A DNA stretch of 64,000 bases from Alphaproteobacteria bacterium (GTDB lineage Bacteria > Pseudomonadota > Alphaproteobacteria > SMXQ01). Position 1 is the stretch's first letter. The number at the start of each line of letters is the position of its first letter. The notes beneath the pieces are model-generated. The model did no database searches and was not told where the DNA came from. It was given only the letters and a program-made list of their open reading frames with translations. The stretch covers positions 1 through 64,000 of the forward strand of contig WHSO01000005.1 in NCBI GenBank assembly GCA_009380075.1, in the 5' to 3' direction. Position numbers and translations under genes: made by a program. Below are positions 8,957-19,290 of this stretch, piece after piece.

Positions 8957-9961
8957 TCACAGCCAGCGCAGGCGGCGGAACAGCCAGATCTGCACCGCGG
9001 CGACGAAGACGAGGCCCCCGGTCACCAGCCAGAACGCCGACGGCGCATCCTTGGCGCCGGGCAACCCGTCGACGTTGATGCCGAGCAGCCCGGTGACGAA
9101 GCTCAACGGCAGCAGGATCGAGGCCACGACGGTGAGGACGTACATCGTCCGGTTCATGTCCTCGCTGATGCGGTTGCGCAATTCGTCCTGTACCACGGCA
9201 CCGCGGTCCCTGAGCGCGTCGAGGTCCTCGACGTAGCGGGTGATGTGGTCCGACACCTCGCGCAGTTGCGCCTTGTGGCCGGTGGTGAGCCAGGGGACGC
9301 TTTCCGCCAGCAGGCGGTTCATGGCGTCGCGCTGGGGCGCCAGGTAGCGGCGCAGTTCGATCGCCTGACGGCGCACGCGCCCGAGCGCACGGCGCAGCGC
9401 CGGCGAGTCCGTTCCCTTCCGCCGGTCACCGTCCTCGGCTTCGAGGATGTCGCCTTCGAGGGTATCCACGACGTCTTCCAACTGGTCCAGCGTCGGTCCC
9501 ATGCGGCGCACCAGGCCGCTGGCGATGAAGACCAGGAAATCACCGATGCTCTTTGGGCCGGTGCCACGGGTGAATTCCTCGAGCGCGTCGGCGACCGCCA
9601 TGATGCGGCGGTGGCGGGTGGTCACGACGCGCTCGGGCCCCATCCAGATTCGGACCGATACCATGTCCTCGGGGTCCGATTCCGGGTTGAGGTTGACCCC
9701 GCGCAGGCATACCAGCAGGTGGTCGCCGAGGGCGACGGCGCGCGGGCGCGTTTCCATCGCCAACAGGGTCTCCGCCGCCTGGGTGTCGGCGACGTTGCGG
9801 CGCACCCAGTCGACGGCGCCGGGGTCGCGGAAGTCGAGATGGACCCAGAGGAATCCGTCGCCCGGCTTCCATGCCGCGATTCCGTCCCAGCCGATTTCAC
9901 GTCCCCGTCCCGTGCCGTCGAAGGTGACGGCGCAGATCAGCCCGTCGATGTCCTCGTTCAT
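8957..9961 (-). CDS. zntB: CorA-family zinc transporter ZntB
   Basis: Two C-terminal TM helices with SFVTGLLGINVDGLPG (GxN motif) and ZntB-like N-domain. ORF track start is over-extended. Confidence 0.85.
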   Translation of the reverse strand: MNEDIDGLICAVTFDGTGRGREIGWDGIAAWKPGDGFLWVHLDFRDPGAVDWVRRNVADTQAAETLLAMETRPRAVALGDHLLVCLRGVNLNPESDPEDMVSVRIWMGPERVVTTRHRRIMAVADALEEFTRGTGPKSIGDFLVFIASGLVRRMGPTLDQLEDVVDTLEGDILEAEDGDRRKGTDSPALRRALGRVRRQAIELRRYLAPQRDAMNRLLAESVPWLTTGHKAQLREVSDHITRYVEDLDALRDRGAVVQDELRNRISEDMNRTMYVLTVVASILLPLSFVTGLLGINVDGLPGAKDAPSAFWLVTGGLVFVAAVQIWLFRRLRWL

Positions 9962-10087
9962 GATCGCTCCCGCTGCTTCGTCGCCCGCGTGCGCTCCCCG
10001 CGCGGCAGCATAACAGATGCGTGGTACGCCGCGAACGGTTAAGCTCCCGTGCCGATCGCGACAACGACGGAAAGGTCTGTGCCGGAC

Positions 10088-11404
10088 ATGTCGGATTTCT
10101 GGAACACCGCAACCTTGCAGAAATGGTTCGCTGCCGCCGAAGCCTGGTTGCGCGACGACGTCCTGGTGGTGGCGAACCTGATCCAGCTCGGGGGCGTGCT
10201 GGCGGCCCTGATCGTGGCGCGGCTGGCGACGCCGGCGGCCCGGCGCGGCTGCGCCCGGCTCAAGTCCCGCGTCGGTGCCGGCGGCTGGGTGGCCCGTGCG
10301 CTGCAGGAGTTCGACGACAATCTCCTGCCCATCATCTGGCTCGCCATCCAGTGGCCGATGTACCTGCTGGCATCGGGCACGCCGCTTGGCGGCAAGCCGA
10401 TCGAAGTCACCGTCAGCCTGCTCGCCGCCTGGGTCGTTATCCAGTTCACCTCCATCCTGATCCGGGATCCGGCCCTGCGCCGTACGGCGGCCATCCTGGC
10501 CTGGACAGTGGCGGCGCTCAATATCATCGATTTGCTCGATCCCCTGATCGATGCGCTCGACCGGGTTGCCGTCGACCTCGGCGGATTCCGCCTGTCCGTC
10601 CTGGTGGTGATCAAGGGTCTGATCCTGTTCGCAATCCTGCTGTGGCTGGCGCTGTTTTTCTCCCAGTCGTTGGAGCGTCGGTTGAGCGCGTCGCAGCGCC
10701 TGTCGCCTTCGGTCCGGGTGCTGTTCGGGCAGTTGTCGAAGATCATCCTGATCACCGTCGCCATCGTCGTGGCGTTGGCGTCCGTCGGGGTCGACCTGAC
10801 CGCCTTCGCGGTGTTTACCGGGGCGCTCGGTGTCGGCCTTGGCCTTGGCCTGCAAAAGGTGGTGGGCAACCTGTTTTCGGGTGTGCTGCTGTTGATCGAT
10901 CGGTCGATCAAGCCCGGCGACGTGATCGTGGTCGGCGACACCTATGGCTGGATCAACTTCATGGGGGCGCGCTACGTCTCGGTCGTGACGCGCGACGGGA
11001 CGGAGCACCTGATCCCGAACGAAACCTTGATTACGACGCCGGTGGAGAACTGGTCCTATTCCAACAACCTGCTGCGGCTCAGGATTCCCATCGGCATTTC
11101 CTACAAGTCCGATCCGCATAAGGCCATCGCGCTCGTCCTCGAGGCGGCGAAGGAGGTCGCGCGCGTGCTGGATGAGCCGAAAACCGTCGTGCTGGTGACG
11201 GGATTCGGCGACAGCTCCGTCGACCTCGAGGTGCGCATCTGGATCAACGATCCGCGCAACGGCATCAGCAATGTCAAGAGCGAGGTTCTGCTGCGCGTCT
11301 GGGACAAGTTCCATGCGGCCGGCATCGAAATCCCGTTCCCCCAGCGCGATCTCCACATCAAGTCCAACGAAGCAGATTTTTCGGCCGGTCCCTCGGGGGC
11401 GTGA
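10088..11404 (+). CDS. MscS-family mechanosensitive ion channel
   Basis: MscS core: TAFAVFTGALGVGLGLGLQKVVGNLFSGVLLLIDRSIKPGDVIVVGDTYGWINFMGARYVSVVTRDGTEHLIPNETLITTPVENWSYS. Start could be GTG 10049. Confidence 0.9.
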   Translation: MSDFWNTATLQKWFAAAEAWLRDDVLVVANLIQLGGVLAALIVARLATPAARRGCARLKSRVGAGGWVARALQEFDDNLLPIIWLAIQWPMYLLASGTPLGGKPIEVTVSLLAAWVVIQFTSILIRDPALRRTAAILAWTVAALNIIDLLDPLIDALDRVAVDLGGFRLSVLVVIKGLILFAILLWLALFFSQSLERRLSASQRLSPSVRVLFGQLSKIILITVAIVVALASVGVDLTAFAVFTGALGVGLGLGLQKVVGNLFSGVLLLIDRSIKPGDVIVVGDTYGWINFMGARYVSVVTRDGTEHLIPNETLITTPVENWSYSNNLLRLRIPIGISYKSDPHKAIALVLEAAKEVARVLDEPKTVVLVTGFGDSSVDLEVRIWINDPRNGISNVKSEVLLRVWDKFHAAGIEIPFPQRDLHIKSNEADFSAGPSGA

Positions 11405-11531
11405 GCCACGGCGCGACTCCCGGCCTGCGGCGAAAGACGATAGGCGCGCCTGCCCCCCGCCCGCTATACTGCGACCTTTCAGGGATACGGGCTCGGGATT
11501 CGAGGCCGGGATATGGGCGATTGGGCCGGAC

Positions 11532-12257
11532 ATGCACAGGTTCGACATTCCCGACTGGGTGAAGCGCCACGTCAAGGAGCGGCGCGGGCGCCTCCATGCC
11601 TTCGCCGATATGGACCCGGCGACGACGGCATTGCTCGTGGTCGATCTCCAGCGCGGGTTCATGGACGAGACGGTGGCCCATTCCTTCGTGCCCGAGGCCA
11701 TTGCCATCGTCCCCAACGTCAACCGCCTCGCCGCCGCGGTGCGCGCCGCCGGCGGGCGGGTCGTGTTCATCCGCATGGTGGCGACCGACCAGGCGGCGCG
11801 GGAGTGGTCGGTCTATTACGACGAACTTACCCTCGCGCCCCGTCGCAGCAAGCGACTGGACGGCATGCGGGCGGGCGGGCCCGGCTACGAGTTGTGGCCG
11901 GGGCTTGACGTCGGCGCCGCCGACCTGATCGTCGACAAGACCCGCTATTCCGCCTTCATCCAGGGTTCGTCCGATCTCGAGGCGGTGCTGCGCCGCGAAG
12001 GCATCGATACTGTGCTGGTCGCCGGCACGGTCACCAACACCTGTTGTGAATCGACGGCACGCGACGCCATGATGCGCAACTTCCGCACGGTGATGATCTC
12101 CGACGCCAATGCCGCGCGCAGCGACGAGGCGCACGCGGCGGCGTTGACGAATTTCTATCTCTCCTTCGGCGATGTCATGACCACGGGGGAAGCGATGGCC
12201 TACCTTGCCGCGAATGCGCGCGATGCCGCCGCCGCGGCCGGCCGGGTGCCCGGGTAA
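11532..12257 (+). CDS. Isochorismatase-like cysteine hydrolase
   Basis: Asp-Lys-Cys triad context: LLVVDLQRGFMD ... VDKTRYSAF ... AGTVTNTCCESTARDAMMRNF. Confidence 0.9.
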   Translation: MHRFDIPDWVKRHVKERRGRLHAFADMDPATTALLVVDLQRGFMDETVAHSFVPEAIAIVPNVNRLAAAVRAAGGRVVFIRMVATDQAAREWSVYYDELTLAPRRSKRLDGMRAGGPGYELWPGLDVGAADLIVDKTRYSAFIQGSSDLEAVLRREGIDTVLVAGTVTNTCCESTARDAMMRNFRTVMISDANAARSDEAHAAALTNFYLSFGDVMTTGEAMAYLAANARDAAAAAGRVPG

Positions 12258-12274
12258 CATCGCCCGTCATCGTT

Positions 12275-14200
12275 ATGACAGCCGAGAACGCGTCGCCGCG
12301 CCTCCCCCCGTCCCCTGACTCGAGCGAATTCAAGACCTTCGCCGGGCGCCTCGACGTGCGCGTGATACGCTCGCTGCTGCCGTTTCTGTGGCACGAAAAC
12401 TCGTTCGAGCTGCGCGCCCGCGTCGTCGTGTCGCTTGCCCTCCTTCTGCTGGCGATCGCCGCCAACGTCTGCGTGCCGCTCGTCTACAAGGCCGCGATCG
12501 ACGTGCTCACGCCGAAGGGCGCGGCCCTGGTCGTGGTGCCGCTGGCGCTGATTGTCGGCTATGGACTGCTGCGGTTCACGGCCGCCGCGTCGAGCGAGGT
12601 CCGCGACGCCATCTTCGCCAAGGTGACCCAGCGCGCGGTGCGGCAGGTGGCGACCAGCGTCTTCCGCCATCTCCACGTGCTCAGCCTGCGCTTCCATCTC
12701 GACCGCCAGACCGGCGGCCTGTCGCGGGCCATCGAACGCGGCATGAGGGGAATCGAGTTCACCCTCGCCTTCATGCTGTTCTCCATCATCCCGACGATCA
12801 TCGAGATCGTCGTCGTCTGCGCCATCCTGTGGCGCCTGTACGATTTCTGGTTTGCGTCAGTCACCTTCGTCACCATCGCGACCTATATCTACTTCACCCT
12901 GACCATCACCGAATGGCGGCTGCGCTTTCGTCGCGAGATGAACGCCCGCGACCAGGAGGCGAACACGCGGGCCGTCGATTCGCTGCTCAATTTCGAAACC
13001 GTCAAGTACTTCGGCAACGAGGACCACGAATCCCGCCGTTACGACCACGCCATGGAACGCTACGAGTCCGCGGCGGTCCGCAACAAGACCTCGCTGTCGC
13101 TGCTCAACGTGGGGCAGTCGTTCATCATCGCCCTCGGCCTGATCGCGGTGATGATCATGGCCGGCAACGGCGTCGCCGCCGGCACCATGACCGTGGGCGA
13201 TTTCGTGCTGGTCATGACCTACCTGATGCAGCTCTACATGCCGCTCGATTTCCTCGGTTACGTCTATCGCGAGGTGAAGCAATCCCTTACCGACATGGAG
13301 GTGATGTTCAATCTGCTGCAGGTGCCTTCCGAGGTTACGGACCGGCCCGGGGCGAAGCCGCTCGCTGTCGATGGCGGCGAGGTGGTGTTCGACGACGTCG
13401 GCTTCGGCTACAACCGCGACCGGCCGATCCTGAAGGGCGTCAGCTTCCGCGTGCCGCCGGGGCGCCGGGTCGCCATCGTCGGCCCGTCCGGGGCGGGGAA
13501 GTCGACCATTTCCCGGCTGCTCTTCCGGTTCTACGACGTCGGCGGCGGGCGCATCACCATCGACGGCCAGGACCTGCGCGACGTAACCCAGGAATCGGTC
13601 CGCGCCGCCATCGGCATCGTTCCCCAGGACACCGTCCTGTTCAACGACACGGTTCATTACAACATCGCCTACGGCCGGCCCGGCGCGCCCGAGGAGGACA
13701 TCATCCGGGTGGCGAAACTGGCCGCCATCCACGATTTCATCGAATCCACGCCGCAGGGCTACGGAACCCGGGTGGGCGAGCGCGGCCTCAAGCTTTCGGG
13801 CGGCGAAAAGCAGCGCGTCGCCATCGCCCGTACCATGCTGAAGAACCCCCATATCCTGGTGTTCGACGAGGCGACCTCGGCGCTCGACTCGCACACGGAA
13901 AAGGAAATCCAGGCGGCGCTCCGCCAGGTGTCGGAGAACCGCACTACCCTGGTCATCGCGCACCGGCTGTCCACCGTCGTCGATGCCGATGAGATCATCG
14001 TGCTCGACCAGGGCCGCATCACCGAGCGCGGCACTCACGCGGGCCTGCTCGCCAGCGGCGGACAGTACGCCGCCATGTGGGCGCGCCAGCAGGAAGCGGC
14101 GCAATTGCGCGAGACCCTGGCCCAGGACCTCGGTGAGGCGCTCGCCGGGCAGGAGATGGCGACCGAGGGCCTGACCGACGAGAACCTGAAGCGGATCTGA
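12275..14200 (+). CDS. Atm1/HMT1-type ABC exporter (fused permease + ATPase)
   Basis: Walker A VGPSGAGKST, signature LSGGEKQRVAIAR, Walker B ILVFDEATSALD; N-terminal six-TM region; VKYFGNEDHE typical of Atm1 homologues. Confidence 0.92.
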   Translation: MTAENASPRLPPSPDSSEFKTFAGRLDVRVIRSLLPFLWHENSFELRARVVVSLALLLLAIAANVCVPLVYKAAIDVLTPKGAALVVVPLALIVGYGLLRFTAAASSEVRDAIFAKVTQRAVRQVATSVFRHLHVLSLRFHLDRQTGGLSRAIERGMRGIEFTLAFMLFSIIPTIIEIVVVCAILWRLYDFWFASVTFVTIATYIYFTLTITEWRLRFRREMNARDQEANTRAVDSLLNFETVKYFGNEDHESRRYDHAMERYESAAVRNKTSLSLLNVGQSFIIALGLIAVMIMAGNGVAAGTMTVGDFVLVMTYLMQLYMPLDFLGYVYREVKQSLTDMEVMFNLLQVPSEVTDRPGAKPLAVDGGEVVFDDVGFGYNRDRPILKGVSFRVPPGRRVAIVGPSGAGKSTISRLLFRFYDVGGGRITIDGQDLRDVTQESVRAAIGIVPQDTVLFNDTVHYNIAYGRPGAPEEDIIRVAKLAAIHDFIESTPQGYGTRVGERGLKLSGGEKQRVAIARTMLKNPHILVFDEATSALDSHTEKEIQAALRQVSENRTTLVIAHRLSTVVDADEIIVLDQGRITERGTHAGLLASGGQYAAMWARQQEAAQLRETLAQDLGEALAGQEMATEGLTDENLKRI

Positions 14201-14235
14201 CCGGCGGGCGTTTCGCCCGTCGCCGTCACGTCGCC

Positions 14236-14634
14236 CTAATAAGGCGTGTAGGATTTTTCCTCGATGATGTCGGCGCCGAGCGCTTCGTTGATGGCGCGCT
14301 TGAGGCGCGCGCGCTCGTCGTTGTTGACGTACACCGCGCGCGCGAGAGCCACGAACGTCTCGCCGAAGTCCTTGCCGCGCTCGCAGTCGCGGATGTCGTC
14401 CTCGATGTCCCACAGCTTGGCGTTCACCGCCTTGAGCCGGTCGTGCAGGTCGCGCACGTCGTCGCGTTTCGGGATATGTCGTTCCACCACCGCCGAAAGT
14501 TCGGCCAATTCGCGGCGCACGTTGGCGAGGCGGGCGGCGTCGGTCATGCGTTCGGACTTGATCTCGAGGATGGTCAGGCGGTCGACGGCTTCGCCCGGCG
14601 AAATGCGGATGGTGATGGAATTCGGATCAGCCAT
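14236..14634 (-). CDS. DUF6165-like protein
   Basis: ITIRISPGEAVDRLTILEIKSERMTD...LKAVNAKLWDIEDDIRDCE...YVNNDERARLKRAINEALGADIIEEKSYTPY. Confidence 0.7.
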   Translation of the reverse strand: MADPNSITIRISPGEAVDRLTILEIKSERMTDAARLANVRRELAELSAVVERHIPKRDDVRDLHDRLKAVNAKLWDIEDDIRDCERGKDFGETFVALARAVYVNNDERARLKRAINEALGADIIEEKSYTPY

Positions 14635-14806
14635 GAACCCGTTGCGCGCCGGGCGCCCCCGTCATGTCCTCAAAGGCACGGTCCCGGACGCCGGATGGCG
14701 GGGGTGGAAGACATCAATGGTGGGATAGCAGACCGGCGGTGTCCCCTCAAGCCCTGGCGCCACCGCGTTGCGGTTTCGGTTCCGGGATTATCGCGCATGG
14801 CGCCGG

Positions 14807-15157
14807 TCACACCGCTTCGAGCACCTTCTCCGGCGGGCGGCCGAGGCGGGCCTTGCGGCCGTTGACGATGATCGGGCGCTCGATCAGCACCGGCACCGCC
14901 GCCATGGCGTTTATGGCGTCAGCGGCGCTGGCGGTCCTGGGGTCGATCCCGGCCTTGGCCAGCGCCGCCTTTTCCCTCTTGCGCAGCATGTCGCGGGGAT
15001 GGATGCCGATCAGCTCCGCGATCTTCTTGAGCCGGGCCCTGCTCGGCGGGGTCTTGAGGTACTCGATGATGTTGGGCTCGATCCCCTTCCTGCGCAGCAG
15101 CTCGAGCGCCTTGCGCGAGGTGACGCAGCGGGGGTTGTGATAGAAGTCGATGGTCAT
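14807..15157 (-). CDS. ArsC/Spx-family glutaredoxin-type arsenate reductase-like protein
   Basis: MTIDFYHNPRCVTSRKALELLRRKGIEPNIIEYLKTPPSRARLKKIAELIG...ERPIIVNGRKARLGRPPEKV. Confidence 0.9.
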   Translation of the reverse strand: MTIDFYHNPRCVTSRKALELLRRKGIEPNIIEYLKTPPSRARLKKIAELIGIHPRDMLRKREKAALAKAGIDPRTASAADAINAMAAVPVLIERPIIVNGRKARLGRPPEKVLEAV

Positions 15158-15301
15158 GGCGCGGTCTTCCTCGTTCGATGCTTTTGAGCCAGATACCCGG
15201 GCAAATGCCGGGAAATTATAGCGGTGCGGGTGCATCGCGAAAACCGGGACGGCGGGCGGGAAGTGACTTGCGCGGCGGCACGGGTTAATCTTTCCCGGCC
15301 C

Positions 15302-17596
15302 ATGCTTCCCGTCGATCGACCCTTCCGCGACACCGCCGCCGCTGCCCGCGCCTTGCGCTGCGCGTTGCGTGCCGTGGCGCTCGGCCTTCTGCTGGCAGTG
15401 CCGGTGTCGGGCGCTCTGGCCCAGGGCGGCGGCGGGACGGACGCCCCTCCGCGCGCGGCGGCGGACGCTGCGGCACCGCCGACCACCGGCAACGCCGCCG
15501 AGCTGGAAGCGCTGTCCCGCACGCTCCGCGACGAGGCGGCCCGCGCGAAGTTCCTGGAGACCCTCGACGCGCTGATTGCCGCGCGGCGCGCGAACGAAGC
15601 AAAGGCCGCAGCGCCTGCCCGGCCGGCGCTCAGCGACCGTATCGCGGCGGCGGTGTCGGAACGCGCCGGCGCTCTGGCCACGCGCACCGCCGTGGTCCTG
15701 TCGGTCCTGAGTGAGGCACCACGTCTTATCCCCTGGGCGGAGAGCCAGGTGACGGAGCCGCGCAAGCGCGACCGGCTGGTGGGTCTCGGCTGGCGGTTCA
15801 TCGTCATCGTCGGCCTCGGCATGGCGGCGCAGTTCCTGTTCCGCCGGGCGACCGACGGCACCCGGCGGCGGCTGGAGAGGGTGCCGGAGGACGAGGCGAT
15901 GCTGGCACGCGGGCTGCGATTCCTCGGCCGCGCGCTCATGTTCTATCTGAACGCTTTCGCCTATGCCGGCGGTGCCTACGCGGCCTATCTGCTGCTGCCG
16001 ATGCCGGGGGTCGGGGCGACGGTGCTGCTGGTCGGCGCCTCGTCGTTCTTCGTGGCCAAGCTCATTCTTGCCACGGCGCGCATGTTCCTGTCGCCCACCG
16101 TGCCCGGACTGCGCCTCGGGACCTTCAGCGACGAAACCGCGCAGTATCTTTACCTCTGGGTGCGCCGTCTGGTGCGGATCTTCGTTTACGCGTTTTTCCT
16201 GCTTGAAGCGGTCCGGCTCGTCGGGCTGCCCGGGCCGGCGCACGAATCCCTGATGTATATCGTCGGCTTCGCCTTCGCCGGATTCCTCGTCGTCTTCGTC
16301 ATGCAGAACCGCGTGGCGGTTGCCGCGGCGATCCGCGGCCGGACGCGGTCCACGGCCGCCGGCGGTGCGCTCGCCCGTGTCGCCGCGGTCTGGCACATCG
16401 TCGCCTTCGCCTATATCGCCGCGGTCTATCTGGCGTGGCTGTTCAAGATCAGGGACGGATTCGAGTTCCTCATGATGGCGACGGGGTGGACGGCACTGGC
16501 CCTGGTGCTGGCCCGCGTTGTCGTGCTTATGGCCGACCGGGGTCTCGACCGGGTGATGCACATGGGCACCGGTATTGCCGGGAATACCCCGGCGGTCCGG
16601 GCCCGTGCCAACCGCTACATGGTTGTTCTGCGGGCCCTGACGCGATGGGCCATCGGCATCGTTGCGGCGCTCTTCATCCTCAGGGCCTGGGGGCTCGACA
16701 CCCTCGGCTGGCTCGCCTCGCCCGACGGCGTGGCCGCGATCGAGAAAGCCGTCGTCATCGCCATCATCGTGGTCCTCGCGGTGCTGGCCTGGGAGGGGAT
16801 CAATCTCGTCATCGCGCGCTATATCCGGCGCCTCGATTCCGCGGGCGCGAGCTCGGCCCGCGTCCGGACCCTGCTGCCGCTCCTGCGTACGACGGCGATG
16901 GTCGTCCTCGTGACCTTGGCCGGCCTGATCGCGTTGTCGGAACTGGGCGTCAACATTACGCCCCTTCTGGCGGGAGCCGGCGTGCTGGGGCTGGCCATCG
17001 GCTTCGGGTCGCAAAAGCTGGTGCAGGACGTCATCACCGGCCTGTTCATCCTGGTCGAGGATACGCTCGCGGTGGGCGACGTGGTGCGCTTCGACGCCGA
17101 TCACGCGGGTGTGGTCGAGGGCCTGTCGATTCGCACGGTCAAGCTGCGCGATCTTGCCGGGAACGTCCATACCCTCCCGTTCTCGGAGGTCAAGACCGTC
17201 CTCAACATGACCAAGGGGTTCGCCTACTACGTCTTCGACGTCGGCGTTGCCTACCGGGAAAACGTCGACGACGTCATCGCCGTTCTCAGGGATATCGGCA
17301 CGGAAATGCAGAAGGACACGGAATACGGCGCGTTCATCGCCGAACCGCTCGAAGTCCTTGGCCTCGACAGGTTCGCGGATTCCGCCGTCGTCATCAAGGT
17401 CCGGCTCAGGATCGTGCCGCCGATCAAGCAATGGGCGGTCGGGCGCGAATTCAACCGTCGCATGAAGGCGCGCTTCGACGCTGAAGGGATCGAGATCCCG
17501 TTCCCCCACCAGACCATCTATTTCGGTGAAGACCGTTCCGGCAACGCGCCGCCGGTGCGGGTCGCGTCGGTGCCGCCGTCATCGGAAACGGACTGA
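15302..17596 (+). CDS. Large MscS-family mechanosensitive channel with periplasmic N-terminal domain
   Basis: Signal peptide then multi-TM region and MscS core: ITPLLAGAGVLGLAIGFGSQKLVQDVITGLFILVEDTLAVGDVV...FPHQTIYF. Confidence 0.88.
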   Translation: MLPVDRPFRDTAAAARALRCALRAVALGLLLAVPVSGALAQGGGGTDAPPRAAADAAAPPTTGNAAELEALSRTLRDEAARAKFLETLDALIAARRANEAKAAAPARPALSDRIAAAVSERAGALATRTAVVLSVLSEAPRLIPWAESQVTEPRKRDRLVGLGWRFIVIVGLGMAAQFLFRRATDGTRRRLERVPEDEAMLARGLRFLGRALMFYLNAFAYAGGAYAAYLLLPMPGVGATVLLVGASSFFVAKLILATARMFLSPTVPGLRLGTFSDETAQYLYLWVRRLVRIFVYAFFLLEAVRLVGLPGPAHESLMYIVGFAFAGFLVVFVMQNRVAVAAAIRGRTRSTAAGGALARVAAVWHIVAFAYIAAVYLAWLFKIRDGFEFLMMATGWTALALVLARVVVLMADRGLDRVMHMGTGIAGNTPAVRARANRYMVVLRALTRWAIGIVAALFILRAWGLDTLGWLASPDGVAAIEKAVVIAIIVVLAVLAWEGINLVIARYIRRLDSAGASSARVRTLLPLLRTTAMVVLVTLAGLIALSELGVNITPLLAGAGVLGLAIGFGSQKLVQDVITGLFILVEDTLAVGDVVRFDADHAGVVEGLSIRTVKLRDLAGNVHTLPFSEVKTVLNMTKGFAYYVFDVGVAYRENVDDVIAVLRDIGTEMQKDTEYGAFIAEPLEVLGLDRFADSAVVIKVRLRIVPPIKQWAVGREFNRRMKARFDAEGIEIPFPHQTIYFGEDRSGNAPPVRVASVPPSSETD

Positions 17597-17608
17597 TCAC
17601 CGACGCCA

Positions 17609-18226
17609 CTACCTGCCGGCAGAGGTGTCATCGTCGGCGGCTCCGTCGATGACCTCGCGGGCGATGCCGTAGGAGAACCCGGCACGCGCGAGCGCCGCGA
17701 GGTCGCGCGTCCGTGTGTCTTCGCCCGCGGGCCCGCGCCGCCATGGGCCGAGGCGCCGGCGGCGCGCGAGCGCGCGCGCCGCGGCGCGGTCCAGCGCGCG
17801 GGTATCGGCGGAGTCCCCGGACTCGGGATCGAGGCCGGCGATGGCGGCGGCAATGTCGTCGTCGGAAACACCCTTGCGCCGGAGCCGGAACACGACCGCC
17901 CGCACCGCGACGCCGCGCGCGAACAGGGTCCGCGCGCGGGCCTGGGCGAAGGTGGCATCGTCGATCAGCCCGGCGTCGCGGTAACGGACGACGATGGTAT
18001 CCACCAGCGCCCGCCCCTCGGCCGGGTCGGTGCCGTGATGATGCGCGGCGCGATGGACACGGCGCATCAGCACCTCGGTCAGGCCCTTGGCGGTGGTGGC
18101 GAAGCGTGCGAGATAGGCGAGCGCCGCGTTCTCGAGCGAGGCGCGCGTGACCTTGCGCGGCACGCGCGGCCGTTTCCGGCCGCGCCGCGCATCTCCTGCC
18201 GCGCTCCTTGCCTCGTCCTTCGTCAT
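17609..18226 (-). CDS. recX: Regulatory protein RecX
   Basis: ALAYLARFATTAKGLTEVLMRRV...VVRYRDAGLIDDATFAQARARTLFARGVAVRAVVFRLRRKGVSDDDIAAAIA, tandem three-helix RecX repeats. Confidence 0.85.
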   Translation of the reverse strand: MTKDEARSAAGDARRGRKRPRVPRKVTRASLENAALAYLARFATTAKGLTEVLMRRVHRAAHHHGTDPAEGRALVDTIVVRYRDAGLIDDATFAQARARTLFARGVAVRAVVFRLRRKGVSDDDIAAAIAGLDPESGDSADTRALDRAAARALARRRRLGPWRRGPAGEDTRTRDLAALARAGFSYGIAREVIDGAADDDTSAGR

Positions 18227-18281
18227 CGCCGCCAAAAATGGCAGGCTTGCACGCCCTTGTCATCCCGCCCTAAAAAGGGGC

Positions 18282-19103
18282 ATGTCGCTCCTGCCCGAGG
18301 CCTCCCCCCAGCGGTCCCTTGCCCCGCGCCCCATCGGGCGGGTGAACTGGCTCGGCCTCGCGGCCTTGGTGCGCAAGGAAATCCGGAGGTTCCTCGCGGT
18401 CTGGGTCCAGACCGTGGGGGCGCCGGCGGTCACGACGCTGCTGTTCCTCGCCGTCTTCACCCTGGCGCTCGGCCGCGCGTTGCAGGTGGTCGGCGGCGTG
18501 CCGTTCACCCAGTTCCTGGCGCCGGGCCTGATCATGATGGCGATGATCCAGAATTCCTTCACCAATTCGTCGTCCTCCATCGTGTCGTCCAAGATGCAGG
18601 GCAACATCGTCGATGTGGTCATGGCACCGCTGTCGCCGCTGGAACTCACCATCGGCTACGGCATCGGCGGCATGGTGCGCGGACTCATGGTCGGCACGGT
18701 GGTGGCGCTCGCCATGTCGGTGTTCGTAACGGTTGACATCGTGCATCCGTGGCACGCGCTCTTCTTCGCCATGATGGGTTCGCTGATGCTGAGCCTGCTC
18801 GGCGTGGTCGGCGGCATCTGGGCCGACAAGCATGAACAGAATGCGGCGGTGACCAATTTCATCATCACGCCGCTCGCCTTCCTGTCGGGGACGTTCTATT
18901 CGATCGAGCGGCTGCCCGGGATGTGGAACGTCGCCGCGCGTCTCGATCCGTTTTTCTACTTGATCGACGGATTCCGCTACGCCTTCACCGGCCATGCCGA
19001 TGCTCCGATCGCGGTCGGTTATGCCATTATGCTGGCCGGCAACCTGGGGCTCGGGACGCTCGCCTGGCTGATGTTCCGTTCCGGCTACCGCCTTCGGGCG
19101 TGA
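18282..19103 (+). CDS. ABC-2 type transporter permease
   Basis: RKEIRRFLAVWVQTVGAPAVTTLLFLAVF...FLAPGLIMMAMIQNSFTNSSSSIVSSKMQGNIVDVVMAPLSPLE...ITPLAFLSGTFYSIERLP. Confidence 0.9.
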   Translation: MSLLPEASPQRSLAPRPIGRVNWLGLAALVRKEIRRFLAVWVQTVGAPAVTTLLFLAVFTLALGRALQVVGGVPFTQFLAPGLIMMAMIQNSFTNSSSSIVSSKMQGNIVDVVMAPLSPLELTIGYGIGGMVRGLMVGTVVALAMSVFVTVDIVHPWHALFFAMMGSLMLSLLGVVGGIWADKHEQNAAVTNFIITPLAFLSGTFYSIERLPGMWNVAARLDPFFYLIDGFRYAFTGHADAPIAVGYAIMLAGNLGLGTLAWLMFRSGYRLRA

Positions 19104-19290
19104 CGGGCCGGACGCGCGGGAAAGCCCGGATTCCGCGGGGTTAGGGGCACCCCGCCGGCCTTCGCCGCCGTTGACAGGCTGCCCCGGGATATGGATACTC
19201 ACCGCTTTTTCCGCATCGCCCCCTTGGATTCGGCCTGATTCCGGCCGTCCGGCGCCATTTTCGGGCGCCCCGCAGGGGCAGGAGGGTACC

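Noticed and set aside
8957-11776. 939-aa minus-strand ORF
   Set aside because: Only 8957-9961 is a real gene (ZntB). The upstream part is an antisense shadow of the MscS gene and the isochorismatase start.
14807-17509. 900-aa minus-strand ORF
   Set aside because: Only 14807-15157 (ArsC-like) is plausible. The rest is a His/Asp/Arg-rich shadow of the plus-strand MscS gene.
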